A stretch of DNA of 64,000 nt from Xylanibacter ruminicola (GCF_900107775.1 NZ_FNRF01000004.1:1-64000), one strand, 5' to 3'. Shown: positions 1 to 9,581, numbered from the stretch's first letter. The notes: a model not told the origin generated them from the sequence alone. Numbers and translations: made by a program.

Positions 1-33
1 TGCTTGTCAGGTGGTTTTCCTGATTTGCGGGTG

Positions 34-64
34 CAAAGGTACAACAAATTTCAATACCAACCAA
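34..64 (-). promoter_or_regulatory. Leftward promoter, gene outside window
   Basis: On the minus strand TTG (62-64) lies 20 bases before TACCTTTG (34-41), the Bacteroidetes -33/-7 pair. It points out of the left edge, so it would drive a gene whose coding part is not in the window. Confidence 0.6.
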
Positions 65-72
65 ACATTTTC

Positions 73-110
73 CAAAAAAAATTCCCAAAAACGTGAAAGT
101 TTTCGGGAAT
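73..110 (-). terminator. Terminator of PBP1A gene
   Basis: The arms 81-92 and 99-110 form a 12-bp stem in minus-strand RNA, with one G-U pair, followed by a U tract (74-80). It lies 70 bases past the PBP1A stop codon. Confidence 0.65.
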
Positions 111-181
111 GTTTACAATCTCTATATTACACCTTATATATAATATATAGGCAAATACGAAAATCTATATTTTTGAGGTTT

Positions 182-2506
182 CTATTCAAAAATCTCCTCA
201 ATGTCGTTTTCGCCACCCAAATCGTCGGTCTCGCCTCCACCCGATGGACAGGGATCGAAGCCGGCGGGCACATCAAACACTTCGTCCTGATGATATCCCA
301 AGCGGGCATTTTTATAAACCTGTTGCATGTAGAGTGCGAAAATGGGCAGCGCACCCGAGGCTCCCTGACCCATGGCCATAGAGTTGAAGTGGATGTCGCG
401 ATCGTCGCCACCTACCCAGCAGGCGTTAACCAATGTGGGGGTAAGACCCACAAACCAGGCATCGCTGTTATTATTGGTGGTACCTGTTTTACCTGCCAGC
501 TGACCAGTGAGGTTATACTTGAAGCGCAGACGACTGGCGGTACCGCCATCAACTACATTGCGCAGCATATATATCATCTTATGTGCACTCTCCTCGCTAA
601 TCACCTCGTTCAGGCGGGGCTGGAACTGGGCAATCACATTTCCCTCGCTATCCTCGATCTTGGTTACGAACATGCACGCAGCGCGGATACCATGATTAAC
701 AAATGCGGTATAAGCACTGGCCATCTCGCCTACACTGATGTCGCAAGGACCCAGACAGAGGGCCATCGATGGATGGATATCTGGATTGCGGATGCCGTAC
801 TCGTGGAGCAGATCGACAAAGGCACGGGGATTGAGCTTGCTCATGAGGTAGGCCGAAATCCAGTTGTTCGACTGCTGCAAGCCCCACTTCAGGGTTACCA
901 TCTCGCCGTAGCGGGCCTTACTACCGTTGCGCGGTGTCCACGACTGTCCGGCCACAACGTAGGTCTGCTGTACGTTAGGTGCCTCGTCGCAAGGGGTGAA
1001 ACCATTCTCCATGGCGAGCGAGTACAGATAGGGCTTGATGGTAGAACCTACCTGGCGGCGACCTTCCATCACCATATCATAAGAGAAGTGCTCGTAGTTA
1101 AGACCGCCCACGTAGGCTTTTACATAACCGTTCTGAGGACACATGCTGACAAAGCCGGTTCGCAGGAACGATTTGTAATATTTTATCGAGTCGAGAGGTG
1201 TCATGATGGTATCCACCTCGCCGTGGTAGGTGAAGACCGACATCTTGGTCTTGGTGCGGAACGAACGATAGATCTCGTCGTCGGTTGCCCCACTCTCCTT
1301 GAGCACACGATAGCGCTCGCACTGACGGATAGAACGGTTCAGGATCTGCTCTACCTGGGCAGGGGTGAGGTTGGCCGAATAAGGGGCATTCTTCTTTGAC
1401 TGCATCTCCTTATCGAAGGCGGGCTGCAGGAACTTCACCACGTGCTGGTAGGCAGCCTTCTCGGCATACTCCTGCATGCGCGAATCGATGGTGGTATAAA
1501 TCTTCAAACCATCGGTATAGATGTTATAATTCTCGCCATCGCGCTTCTTGTTCTTGTTACACCAACCGAACAAAGGGTCTGTCTCCCAGTTAATTGAGTC
1601 GGTTACGAACTTAGCCATATTCCACGAGGGATAGTTGGAACGGATGGGCTTTTTGGCAGTCATGTACTGGCGCAGATACTCGCGGAAGTACTGGGCCAGA
1701 CCTTCCTTATGGTCGGCCACATGGAACTTCAAGGTGAGCGGCTGAGCGCTGAGTGTATCGTAGGCTGCCTCGGTAAGGTAGCCGGCTTTCACCATCTGAC
1801 CCAGCACCACATTACGACGGTCGCGACTGCGCTCGGGATTGCGCACGGGGTTGAAGTAAGAAGGGTTCTTACACAGACCCACGAGCGTGGCCGACTCGGT
1901 AACGCTCAAATCCTTCGGCTCCTTGCTGAAGTAGGTATTGGCAGCTGTCTTGATGCCCACCGCATTGTGCAAAAAGTCAAAATAATTCAGATACATGGTG
2001 ATAATCTCGTCCTTGGTGTAGGTACGCTCCAGCTTGACGGCTATCACCCACTCGATGGGTTTCTGCAGCAGGCGCTCAACAGTGGAGTGAGCCTGCTCGG
2101 AATACAACTGCTTGGCCAGCTGCTGCGTGATGGTTGAACCACCACCGGCACTCTTCTGACCCAAGATACCTCTTTTTACTATCGCGCGCGCGAGGGCGAT
2201 GAAGTCGACGCCCGAATGATCGTAGAAGCGCACATCCTCGGTAGCCACCAATGCCTGAATGAGCGATGGTGCGATTTTGTTGTAATCTACCATCACACGA
2301 TTTTCACGATTATAATTCCAGGTACCCAACAGCTGGCCATCGGCAGAATAAATCTGGGTGGCGAATCGGCTAATGGGGTTCTGAAGGTCTTCGATAGGTG
2401 GCATATAACCAATCCAACCCTTATCGATGGCATAAAAAGCACTGGCCGTGCCTAGGATGGTTAATGTCAATAATGTCCATAGAAAATAGACAAATAGCTT
2501 TCTCAT
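182..2506 (-). CDS. Penicillin-binding protein 1A (bifunctional)
   Basis: 774 aa class A PBP that polymerises glycan strands and cross-links peptides in periplasmic peptidoglycan. An N-terminal membrane anchor (about residues 5-25) is followed by a GT51 transglycosylase domain with the EDVRFYDHSG motif and GGSTITQQLAK. The transpeptidase domain shows the SxxK motif as GSTIKP, the SxN motif as QSNN and the KTG motif as AGKTGTT. The C-terminus is an acidic, glycine-rich tail. It is divergent from pyrB and is followed by its own terminator. A long open frame lies antisense to it but has no recognisable protein content. Function is confident; which PBP1 paralogue it is cannot be decided here. Confidence 0.95.
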   Translation of the reverse strand: MRKLFVYFLWTLLTLTILGTASAFYAIDKGWIGYMPPIEDLQNPISRFATQIYSADGQLLGTWNYNRENRVMVDYNKIAPSLIQALVATEDVRFYDHSGVDFIALARAIVKRGILGQKSAGGGSTITQQLAKQLYSEQAHSTVERLLQKPIEWVIAVKLERTYTKDEIITMYLNYFDFLHNAVGIKTAANTYFSKEPKDLSVTESATLVGLCKNPSYFNPVRNPERSRDRRNVVLGQMVKAGYLTEAAYDTLSAQPLTLKFHVADHKEGLAQYFREYLRQYMTAKKPIRSNYPSWNMAKFVTDSINWETDPLFGWCNKNKKRDGENYNIYTDGLKIYTTIDSRMQEYAEKAAYQHVVKFLQPAFDKEMQSKKNAPYSANLTPAQVEQILNRSIRQCERYRVLKESGATDDEIYRSFRTKTKMSVFTYHGEVDTIMTPLDSIKYYKSFLRTGFVSMCPQNGYVKAYVGGLNYEHFSYDMVMEGRRQVGSTIKPYLYSLAMENGFTPCDEAPNVQQTYVVAGQSWTPRNGSKARYGEMVTLKWGLQQSNNWISAYLMSKLNPRAFVDLLHEYGIRNPDIHPSMALCLGPCDISVGEMASAYTAFVNHGIRAACMFVTKIEDSEGNVIAQFQPRLNEVISEESAHKMIYMLRNVVDGGTASRLRFKYNLTGQLAGKTGTTNNNSDAWFVGLTPTLVNACWVGGDDRDIHFNSMAMGQGASGALPIFALYMQQVYKNARLGYHQDEVFDVPAGFDPCPSGGGETDDLGGENDIEEIFE

Positions 2507-2532
2507 ATCCTCTTTTTAGTTACTTTTTGGTG

Positions 2533-2540
2533 CAAAATTA
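2533..2540 (-). promoter_or_regulatory. Promoter -7 box for PBP1A
   Basis: TAATTTTG on the minus strand, 27 bases upstream of the PBP1A ATG. No clear TTG at the usual distance. Confidence 0.5.
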
Positions 2541-2583
2541 CTATTTTCTTTCAAAATACGGCACGGAAATCAGAAATATTGTG

Positions 2584-2591
2584 TAATTTTG
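2584..2591 (+). promoter_or_regulatory. Promoter -7 box for pyrB
   Basis: TAATTTTG, 22 bases before the pyrB ATG, so the untranslated leader would be only about 15 bases. No PyrR-type attenuator fits in this space. Confidence 0.5.
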
Positions 2592-2613
2592 CGCCGAGAA
2601 AATTAAATTATTG

Positions 2614-3561
2614 ATGAAAAAGCATAATTTTGTAACAATTGCCGATCTCACTCGAGAGAAGATCCTCTACATGATTGAGATGGCGCAAGAGTTCGAGAAG
2701 CACCCCAATCGTGAGTTGCTGAAGGGCAAAGTTGTGGCAACCCTTTTCTTCGAACCCTCAACCCGAACCCGACTTAGTTTTGAAACAGCAGCTAACCGTC
2801 TGGGTGCCCGTGTTATCGGATTTGCCGATCCGAAGATTACCAGCGGCACCAAGGGCGAGACACTGAAGGACACCATCCTGATGGTATCGAACTACGCCGA
2901 TGTGATTGTGATGCGTCATTATATCGAAGGCGCCGCTCAGTATGCGTCGGAGGTAGCCCCAGTGCCCATCGTGAATGCTGGCGACGGCGCACATCAGCAC
3001 CCCTCGCAGTGTATGCTCGACCTCTACTCGATCTACAAGACTCAGGGCACGCTGGAGAATCTGAACATCTATCTGGTGGGCGACCTGAAATACGGACGAA
3101 CGGTACACTCGCTGATTATGGCCATGAGGCACTTCAACCCCACCTTCCACTTTGTGGCGCCGAAGGAGCTGGCCATGCCGAAGGAATACAAGATTTACTG
3201 CGACGAGCACGGCATTAAGTATCAGGAGCACACGGCGTTTAACGAGAAGGTGATTGCCGATGCCGACATATTATATATGACGCGCGTGCAAAAAGAAAGA
3301 TTCAGCGACCTGATGGAATACGAACGCGTTAAGAACGTATATGTGCTGAACAACGACCTGCTGAAAAACGCCAAACCCAACATGAAGATATTACACCCGC
3401 TGCCACGCGTAAACGAGATTGCTTACGAAGTTGACGACAACCCACATGCTTACTACATTCAACAGGCCGGTAACGGACTGTTTGCACGCGAGGCCATCTT
3501 CTGCGATGTGCTGGGTATTACACTCGACGAAGTTAAAAACGATAAAACTATTATTCATTGA
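2614..3561 (+). CDS. pyrB: Aspartate carbamoyltransferase, catalytic subunit
   Basis: 315 aa. Condenses carbamoyl phosphate with aspartate, the committed step of pyrimidine synthesis in the cytoplasm. The carbamoyl-phosphate loop [12 protein letters not shown] is at about residues 48-59, and HPLPRVNEI near 265 closes the active site. I chose ATG 2614; a TTG three bases earlier is also open but unneeded. The pyrI gene follows directly, so the enzyme is probably the allosteric catalytic/regulatory holoenzyme type. The stop codon TGA (3559-3561) lies inside the first unit of a 7-bp tandem repeat. Confidence 0.97.
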   Translation: MKKHNFVTIADLTREKILYMIEMAQEFEKHPNRELLKGKVVATLFFEPSTRTRLSFETAANRLGARVIGFADPKITSGTKGETLKDTILMVSNYADVIVMRHYIEGAAQYASEVAPVPIVNAGDGAHQHPSQCMLDLYSIYKTQGTLENLNIYLVGDLKYGRTVHSLIMAMRHFNPTFHFVAPKELAMPKEYKIYCDEHGIKYQEHTAFNEKVIADADILYMTRVQKERFSDLMEYERVKNVYVLNNDLLKNAKPNMKILHPLPRVNEIAYEVDDNPHAYYIQQAGNGLFAREAIFCDVLGITLDEVKNDKTIIH

Positions 3562-3580
3562 ACATTGAACATTGAACATT
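3556..3580. repeat. 7-bp tandem repeat at pyrB-pyrI junction
   Basis: Three exact copies of CATTGAA plus CATT fill the whole junction. The first copy contains the pyrB stop and the last ends at the pyrI ATG. It belongs to the same family as the repeats at 4028, 22613, 52790 and 61354. Confidence 0.9.
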
Positions 3581-4027
3581 ATGAATAAGAAGGAGCGATT
3601 GGTTGCCGCCATTGAGAACGGCACTGTGATTGATCATATTCCAACCGACAAGACATATCAGGTGGCCAGCTTGCTGGGACTGTTTACACTGAAAACACCT
3701 GTGACCATCGGTTTTAACTACCCCTCAAAGAAGGTGGGCTCGAAAGGCATCATCAAGGTGAGCGATAAGTTCTTTACCGACGACGAGGTGTCGCGCCTCT
3801 CGGTAGTTGCCCCTAACGTGATACTGAGCATCATCCGCGACTACGAGGTGGTTGAGAAGCGTAGCGTGGTAACACCATCGGAAATCAAGGGCATTGTGAA
3901 GTGTAATAACCCCAAGTGTATTACCAACAATGAGCCGATGAAGACCCACTTCCACGTTGAGAATGGTGTGCTGACCTGTCACTACTGCGAGAAGGAGCAG
4001 GATATCAACAAAGTGGAACTGTGCTAA
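3581..4027 (+). CDS. pyrI: Aspartate carbamoyltransferase, regulatory subunit
   Basis: 148 aa. Binds nucleotide effectors and, through a structural zinc site, the PyrB trimer. The N-terminal allosteric domain carries a typical run near [18 protein letters not shown]. The C-terminal zinc domain shows four cysteines as CNNPKC and CHYC. ATG 3581 is chosen over an in-frame TTG at 3572 because the latter lies within the 7-bp repeat. Length matches the family (about 150 aa). It lies 19 bases from pyrB, and the pair is followed by glyA on the same strand. Confidence 0.96.
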   Translation: MNKKERLVAAIENGTVIDHIPTDKTYQVASLLGLFTLKTPVTIGFNYPSKKVGSKGIIKVSDKFFTDDEVSRLSVVAPNVILSIIRDYEVVEKRSVVTPSEIKGIVKCNNPKCITNNEPMKTHFHVENGVLTCHYCEKEQDINKVELC

Positions 4028-4062
4028 CATTGAGCATTGAACATTGAACATTGAACATTTTA
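4028..4062. repeat. 7-bp tandem repeat before glyA
   Basis: Units CATTGAG, three copies of CATTGAA and a degenerate CATTTTA start one base after the pyrI stop and end 21 bases before the glyA ATG. Confidence 0.9.
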
Positions 4063-4083
4063 TTTTCCCCAATAAACAAAACA

Positions 4084-5364
4084 ATGAACAGAGACAACAC
4101 AATCTTCGAGTTGATTGAGAAAGAGCATCAGCGCCAGCTGAAAGGCATTGAGCTGATTGCAAGTGAAAACTTCGTAAGCGACCAGGTGATGGAAGCCATG
4201 GGATCTTACCTGACTAACAAGTACGCCGAGGGTTATCCTGGACACCGTTACTATGGTGGTTGCCAGGTAGTTGACGAGGTTGAGCAGTTGGCTATCGACC
4301 GCGTTTGCAAGCTTTTCGGTGCTGAGTACGCTAACGTACAGCCTCACTCAGGTGCACAGGCTAACGCTGCCGTACTGCTGGCCGTACTGAAGCCAGGCGA
4401 CACATTCATGGGATTGAACCTGGATCACGGTGGTCACCTGTCGCACGGTTCGCACGTGAACACATCTGGTTTGATCTACAACCCCATCGGTTACAACCTG
4501 AACAAGGAGACCGGTCGCGTAGATTACGACGAGATGGAGCAGCTGGCACTGGAGCACAAGCCAAAACTGATTATCGGTGGTGGTAGCGCCTACAGCCGCG
4601 AGTGGGACTACAAGCGCATGCGTGAGATTGCCGACAAGGTTGGCGCACTGCTGATGATCGACATGGCTCACCCTGCAGGATTGATTGCTGCCGGACTGCT
4701 GGACAACCCTGTTAAGTACGCTCACATCGTAACATCAACAACCCACAAGACGCTGCGTGGTCCTCGTGGTGGTATCATCCTGATGGGTAAGGACTTTGAG
4801 AATCCTTGGGGTCTGAAGACACCAAAGGGTGTAACCAAGATGATGAGTCAGTTGCTGAACTCAGCCGTATTCCCCGGACAGCAGGGTGGTCCTCTGGAGC
4901 ACGTGATCGCTGCCAAGGCTGTGGCTTTCGGCGAGGCTCTGCAGCCTGAGTTCAAGGAGTGGGCTAAGCAGGTTCAGAAGAACGCTAAGGTACTGGCCGA
5001 CGAGCTGGTTAAGCGTGGATTCGGCATCGTAAGTGGTGGTACCGACAACCACTCAATGCTGGTTGACCTGCGCTCTAAGTATCCTGAGCTGACCGGTAAG
5101 GTAGCCGAGAACGCACTGGTTGCTGCCGACATTACCGTTAATAAGAACATGGTTCCATTCGACAGTCGCTCTGCTTTCCAGACTTCTGGTATCCGTCTGG
5201 GTACACCTGCCATCACCACACGTGGTGCTAAGGAGGACCTGATGGTACAGATTGCCGCCTGGATTGAGGAAGTATTGAACGATCCTGAGAACCCAGAGGT
5301 TATCGCCAGCGTTCGCGCCCGCGTTAACGAGAAGATGAAGGATTATCCTTTGTTTGCTTACTAA
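4084..5364 (+). CDS. glyA: Serine hydroxymethyltransferase
   Basis: 426 aa PLP enzyme that interconverts serine and glycine and charges tetrahydrofolate with one-carbon units. The PLP lysine lies in the block [12 protein letters not shown] (about residues 218-229). Other family blocks are [11 protein letters not shown] near 45 and [12 protein letters not shown] near 83. ATG 4084 gives the family N-terminus [11 protein letters not shown]; an upstream TTG frame reads through repeat sequence and is rejected. It closes the pyrB-pyrI-glyA run and ends in a strong terminator. The link to pyrimidine synthesis may be folate supply for thymidylate, which is inference. Confidence 0.97.
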   Translation: MNRDNTIFELIEKEHQRQLKGIELIASENFVSDQVMEAMGSYLTNKYAEGYPGHRYYGGCQVVDEVEQLAIDRVCKLFGAEYANVQPHSGAQANAAVLLAVLKPGDTFMGLNLDHGGHLSHGSHVNTSGLIYNPIGYNLNKETGRVDYDEMEQLALEHKPKLIIGGGSAYSREWDYKRMREIADKVGALLMIDMAHPAGLIAAGLLDNPVKYAHIVTSTTHKTLRGPRGGIILMGKDFENPWGLKTPKGVTKMMSQLLNSAVFPGQQGGPLEHVIAAKAVAFGEALQPEFKEWAKQVQKNAKVLADELVKRGFGIVSGGTDNHSMLVDLRSKYPELTGKVAENALVAADITVNKNMVPFDSRSAFQTSGIRLGTPAITTRGAKEDLMVQIAAWIEEVLNDPENPEVIASVRARVNEKMKDYPLFAY

Positions 5365-5371
5365 TAAATAA

Positions 5372-5404
5372 AAGCCCCAGCCGATTGGCTGGGGTTTTTT
5401 ATTT
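5372..5404. terminator. Bidirectional terminator glyA / DPP IV
   Basis: Perfect 8-bp stem (5375-5382 with 5387-5394), GATT loop and T6 on the plus strand, with an A/T-rich tail for the minus strand. It separates two convergent genes. Confidence 0.85.
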
Positions 5405-5407
5405 GTT

Positions 5408-7618
5408 TTATTTCAAATTATCATTAAAATGATTGATGGCCTGGCGGTACAGGTGGTTCCTGGTGTTACCACCCGAGATGCCGTGATTGCGGTTGGTATA
5501 TACTAACTGACGGAAATCCTTATCGGCCTGTACCAATGCCTCTACGTATTCGGCGGTGTTCTGATAGTGAACGTTGTCGTCGGCCAAACCATGGCAGATG
5601 AGCAGCGCACCATGCAGGTTGTTGGCACGGGCGATGGGGTTAACCTCGTCGTAGCCGCTGGCATTCTCCTTGGGGGTGCGCATGTAACGCTCGGTATAGA
5701 TAGAGTCGTAATAGCGCCAGCAGGTAGGAGGCGCGATGGCCACACCGGCACGGAACACGGGGCGACCCTCCGACATCGACATGAGGGTGTTCCAGCCACC
5801 ATAGCTCCAGCCCCAGATGCCGATACGCTCCTTATCCACATAACTCTGATTACCCAGCCAAAGGGCTGTCTCTACCTGGTCGCGAGCCTCGAGTTCGCCC
5901 AGGCGCAGGTAGGTGCACTTCTCGAATTCGGCACCACGACCGCCGGTACCACGGTTATCAACGCACACGCAGATATAACCCTGCTGGCACAGATACTGCT
6001 CAAGAATGGCACCGTTGCCGGCCATGCCTAGGCCCCACTGGTTGAGCACCTGCTGCGAGCCAGGACCGCCGTACTGATACATGATGACGGGATACTGCTT
6101 GTTGGCATCGAAGTTGGCGGGCTTAACCATATAACCGTTCAGCTGCACGCCCTCGCTGGTGGTAAAGGTAAACATCTGCTTCTGGCCCAGCTCGTAATCG
6201 GCCAACTTAGTCTTGAGCTCGTGGTTGTCGATAAGTGTGGTGAGCATTTTGCCGTTGTTCTGGCAGATGGTGTACTGGGCGGGGGTGTTCATGTCGCTCC
6301 AGATATTGATAAAGTACTTGAAGTTCTTGCTGAAGATAGCGTTGCTGACACCCGATTTGGGGGTGAGCGCCTCTACCTTACCATTCTGGTGAGCCACCAT
6401 CACCTGCTGCTCGGTAGCGCCGGTGGGGTTAGCGGCAAAATAGGTGTCACCGGTCTTCTCGTCGTAACCGTAAACGGCCTTTACCACAAACTTCTCGTGG
6501 ATAATCTGGCGCAGCAGCTGTCCGTTCAGGTTATAGAGGTACAGATGGTTGTAGCCATCGCGCTCGCTGGGCAGCAGGATGTGCTGATCGGTAAGCTGGA
6601 TATCGTCGAGCACCTCTTCCTTAATGTACTTATCTACCTTATCCTCGATGGCCAGTTTGCAAACGGTTGAGAGCGGGTTGGCCATATAGATGCGCAGCAC
6701 GTCCTGGTGGCGGTTCATGGTCATGATGGCCACCTTGGTAGGATCGCTGGTAGCCTTGATGCGGGGGATATAATCCTCGGCACCCAGGGGCAGATTGATC
6801 TTGCGGGTCTGATGACTCTTGATATCGTAGCTCCACACACTGACCTTCGAGTTGTCCTGTCCGGGCACGGGGTACTTATAGGTGTAATCGCCTGGGTACT
6901 CGGCAAACTCGGTGCGGGTGGGCTTCAGGCCCTTGAACAGCTGCATAGAGTACTGCTTAACGGCGCTCTCGTCGTAACGGATCCACAGAATCTGCTTAGA
7001 GTCGGCGGTGAACACCATCGACGAGTTGGTAGAGAACTCCTCCTCGTAAACCCAGTCGGGGATACCGTTGATCACCTCGTTGCGCTTGCCGTCCTTGGTT
7101 ACCTGACTCTCGGCATTATCGTAGAGCAGCTTTACCAGGAAGATATTGTTTTCGCGAACGAAGGCAATCTGGTTGCCATCGGGCGAGAACACGGGCGTTT
7201 GCTGAGGACCGCCATCCGACAGGGGCTCCAACTTGTTGTTGCGGATGCTATAAATATAATAGGTGGCGGTGAACGAGCGACGATAGATGGCCTTGGTATT
7301 GGTCTGAATGAGCAATCGGGTGCCATCGGGACTCATGATGTAACCATCAATACCGTCGAGCTTAGCGCCACGGGCGGTGGCTGCATCGAACAGCACGCCT
7401 ACCTGTTTGCCGGTTTTAAACGAGTAAGTAACAATCTGCTTACCATCGCTGCTAATCTGCGCGTAAGTCTCGCCATCGGCCAAGGGGTAAACGGCGCTGA
7501 TGGACTTACTGCGGAACTCGCCCTTGGTAATGTCGGTGAGCGTAATCTGCTTGCCAGCCGAAGCACTCACAGCCAGCGCCAGCGACACGCCAAGCGAGAA
7601 TAATCTTAATTTCTTCAT
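5408..7618 (-). CDS. Dipeptidyl peptidase IV (S9B family)
   Basis: 736 aa secreted serine peptidase that removes Xaa-Pro/Xaa-Ala dipeptides, typical of peptide-fermenting Bacteroidales. A signal peptide (residues 1-21, ending SASA) leads into a beta-propeller domain and a C-terminal alpha/beta-hydrolase domain. The nucleophile motif GWSYGG lies near residue 604, the acid in LADDNVHY near 680 and the histidine in NRNHGIS near 710. The propeller region holds the double-Glu type motif YEEEF near 200. I start at ATG 7618 because it gives the signal peptide; the longer frame adds an unlikely hydrophilic lead. It is divergent from the radical SAM gene. Confidence 0.93.
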   Translation of the reverse strand: MKKLRLFSLGVSLALAVSASAGKQITLTDITKGEFRSKSISAVYPLADGETYAQISSDGKQIVTYSFKTGKQVGVLFDAATARGAKLDGIDGYIMSPDGTRLLIQTNTKAIYRRSFTATYYIYSIRNNKLEPLSDGGPQQTPVFSPDGNQIAFVRENNIFLVKLLYDNAESQVTKDGKRNEVINGIPDWVYEEEFSTNSSMVFTADSKQILWIRYDESAVKQYSMQLFKGLKPTRTEFAEYPGDYTYKYPVPGQDNSKVSVWSYDIKSHQTRKINLPLGAEDYIPRIKATSDPTKVAIMTMNRHQDVLRIYMANPLSTVCKLAIEDKVDKYIKEEVLDDIQLTDQHILLPSERDGYNHLYLYNLNGQLLRQIIHEKFVVKAVYGYDEKTGDTYFAANPTGATEQQVMVAHQNGKVEALTPKSGVSNAIFSKNFKYFINIWSDMNTPAQYTICQNNGKMLTTLIDNHELKTKLADYELGQKQMFTFTTSEGVQLNGYMVKPANFDANKQYPVIMYQYGGPGSQQVLNQWGLGMAGNGAILEQYLCQQGYICVCVDNRGTGGRGAEFEKCTYLRLGELEARDQVETALWLGNQSYVDKERIGIWGWSYGGWNTLMSMSEGRPVFRAGVAIAPPTCWRYYDSIYTERYMRTPKENASGYDEVNPIARANNLHGALLICHGLADDNVHYQNTAEYVEALVQADKDFRQLVYTNRNHGISGGNTRNHLYRQAINHFNDNLK

Positions 7619-7648
7619 ATTTTTCCAAGTTTTTACTGTTTCAGACTG

Positions 7649-7656
7649 CAAAGATA
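7649..7656 (-). promoter_or_regulatory. Promoter -7 box for DPP IV
   Basis: TATCTTTG on the minus strand, 30 bases upstream of the DPP IV ATG. Confidence 0.55.
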
Positions 7657-7669
7657 GCGTTTTTTTCGT

Positions 7670-7677
7670 TAACTTTG
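7670..7677 (+). promoter_or_regulatory. Promoter -7 box for radical SAM gene
   Basis: TAACTTTG ends only seven bases before the ATG at 7685, so the transcript would be leaderless or nearly so. It lies 13 bases from the divergent DPP IV box. Confidence 0.5.
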
Positions 7678-7684
7678 CACACTG

Positions 7685-8626
7685 ATGGATTTAAATAAAG
7701 TGAATACGCCCTATTATAACGACTACGGCACGTGGATACGGCGCCAGTTTCCGTACCGTGTGCAGAAGATTTCGATAGATGCCGGTTTTACCTGTCCGAA
7801 CCGCGACGGACGGATATCTACGGGCGGCTGTATCTACTGCGACAACCGCACGTTTAACCCCTCGTACTGTCAGCGACGCCTGAGTGTGAGCGCACAGTTG
7901 GCCGAGGGCAAGCAGTTTTTTGCGCATAAGTATCCCGACATGAAATACCTGGCCTATTTCCAGGCGTTTACGAATACCTACGCTCCTATCGCGCAGCTGA
8001 AAGCACTGTACGAGGAGGCGCTGGCGGTAGAGGATATCGTGGGCATTGTGATTGGCACACGCCCGGATTGCGTATCGGATGAGCTGCTGGACTACCTGGC
8101 CGAACTGAACGAGCGTACGTTTGTGCTGGTGGAGTACGGTCTGGAGAGCTGCAACGCCGCAACGCTGCAACATATCAATCGCGGACACACCTTTGAGCAG
8201 TCGGTATCGGCCTTGGAGCGCACCCACGAGCGCGGATTGCTCACCGGCGCGCACATCATCCTGGGACTGCCGGGCGAGGATGCCGCCGAGAGTCTGCGCC
8301 AGGCCCCTATCCTATCGCAGCTGCCCATCGACATCCTGAAGATTCATCAGATGCAGATTATCCGCGGCACCAAGTTGGCCGAGATGTATGAGCGCGAGCC
8401 GTTCCACATCTACAGCGTGGACGAGTACATCGAGCTGATTGCCCAATACATACAGCACCTGCGACCGGATATGGTGCTGGAGCGGTTTGTGTCGCAATCG
8501 CCTAAGGAACTGCTGATAGCGCCGCATTGGGGACTAAAGAACTACGAGTTTACCAACAAACTGGTAAACTACCTGAAGGAGAAGGATTTACATCAAGGTC
8601 AGTTGGCTTTGCGGAACTCAGAATAG
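7685..8626 (+). CDS. YhcC-like radical SAM protein (TIGR01212 type)
   Basis: 313 aa. The N-terminus has the family pattern FTCPNRDGRISTGGCIYC (about residues 36-53), whose three cysteines should bind the 4Fe-4S cluster, and GGCIYC is diagnostic. Later blocks such as GTRPDC, EYGLES and HIILGLPGE follow the radical SAM barrel. Proteins of this type (E. coli YhcC) have no firmly established substrate. Its 3' end overlaps the convergent GldB-like gene by 28 bases. Confidence 0.88.
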   Translation: MDLNKVNTPYYNDYGTWIRRQFPYRVQKISIDAGFTCPNRDGRISTGGCIYCDNRTFNPSYCQRRLSVSAQLAEGKQFFAHKYPDMKYLAYFQAFTNTYAPIAQLKALYEEALAVEDIVGIVIGTRPDCVSDELLDYLAELNERTFVLVEYGLESCNAATLQHINRGHTFEQSVSALERTHERGLLTGAHIILGLPGEDAAESLRQAPILSQLPIDILKIHQMQIIRGTKLAEMYEREPFHIYSVDEYIELIAQYIQHLRPDMVLERFVSQSPKELLIAPHWGLKNYEFTNKLVNYLKEKDLHQGQLALRNSE

Positions 8627-9402
8627 TTGTTGTTTCGCAGCATCTGGTCGATGGTAAGGTTGTGGCTTTTCATGTAACGGTCAACCATACGGGTATAAAC
8701 GGTGTTGAACACGTGCTTGCCGTAAGCCTGATTGATGACCCATTGGATTTTGCCGATATGCATGTCGCGCTCCTGCTGACTGAGGGCGCGGTCCTGCGGC
8801 ATGGGGTACAGACTGAGCAGGTAGAACCCGACGCAATCGGGCACAATGTAGCTGCGGGTCATCGTGGCCAGCTGACTCTTGGAATAGCCGTAGAGCGGAT
8901 TCTTGTAAAGGGGATAATCGCTGCCCAGGTACTTATCCAAGCAGATACCGATAGAGCCGTTGCCCACAATCACACTCTGATCGAGCGAACCAATCTGGGC
9001 ATACACCTCGGGTACCTCAATGCCAGGGATATGCTCGCGCAGGTACTTGAACACCTTGGTAAAATCGGCATTGATATCATCCATGTTGGCGTACTGCTGC
9101 TCGGCCTCGGAAATGAGCGCCTGCAAGGTGGAATCCTGATAGAAACGCAGGAACTTGGTGTTGATCTGCTGATCATCCACCTTACCAATACGCAGCACAT
9201 CCTCGATGAGTGTGCGGGTTTGCATGGGATAAACGGTGTTCATCTGCTGCAAAGCCGAAAAATCGCCGGTGGTAAGGTACAGACTCTGGATACGGTCGTA
9301 GCGATCAACCTTTACAATACGGTCGTCGCCCGCTGTAAATTGCCATTCACAGCTAATGCATCCAAAGAGCACTATCAATAGAAAATAATATACCTTGCGC
9401 AC
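8599..9402 (-). CDS. GldB-like lipoprotein
   Basis: 267 aa. The lipobox is LFGC (Cys15), so it is an outer-membrane or periplasmic lipoprotein. The body resembles the gliding-motility lipoprotein GldB family (blocks QMNTVYPMQTR and IGICLDKYLG). Non-gliding Bacteroidales carry such homologues, so a motility role should not be assumed. The start is GTG 9402; an in-frame TAG two codons upstream and the signal sequence fix it. It overlaps the radical SAM gene tail to tail. Confidence 0.7.
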   Translation of the reverse strand: MRKVYYFLLIVLFGCISCEWQFTAGDDRIVKVDRYDRIQSLYLTTGDFSALQQMNTVYPMQTRTLIEDVLRIGKVDDQQINTKFLRFYQDSTLQALISEAEQQYANMDDINADFTKVFKYLREHIPGIEVPEVYAQIGSLDQSVIVGNGSIGICLDKYLGSDYPLYKNPLYGYSKSQLATMTRSYIVPDCVGFYLLSLYPMPQDRALSQQERDMHIGKIQWVINQAYGKHVFNTVYTRMVDRYMKSHNLTIDQMLRNNNYSEFRKAN

Positions 9403-9450
9403 GGGCTATTTTTGTGGGGTAATGATATACTTATGTTAAAAAAATCGTTG

Positions 9451-9458
9451 CAAATATA
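9451..9458 (-). promoter_or_regulatory. Promoter -7 box for GldB-like gene
   Basis: TATATTTG on the minus strand, 48 bases before the GTG start, within an AT-rich divergent gap (9403-9606). Confidence 0.45.
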
Positions 9459-9573
9459 CTAAAAAGTATTTTAAAAACCAAATTTTAACCTAAAATATTT
9501 AAATAAAAGTATAAAATCCTGCACATTTTTGTTTATTTGTGTAAAAATCGGGGGCTGTTTGATGGTTTTTGTG

Positions 9574-9581
9574 TACTTTTG
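9574..9581 (+). promoter_or_regulatory. Promoter -7 box for DUF4861 gene
   Basis: TACTTTTG, 25 bases before ATG 9607. No convincing -33 element. Confidence 0.45.

Noticed and set aside
112..181. Replication origin in the AT-rich 1-181 gap
   Set aside because: No DnaA-box cluster; the gap is explained by a terminator and a leftward promoter.
11..1399. A 462-codon open frame antisense to PBP1A
   Set aside because: No family signal; it exists because GC-biased third positions of PBP1A leave the opposite strand open.
3556..4062. CRISPR-like array at the pyrB-pyrI-glyA junctions
   Set aside because: The units are contiguous 7-mers with no spacers, and no cas genes are nearby.
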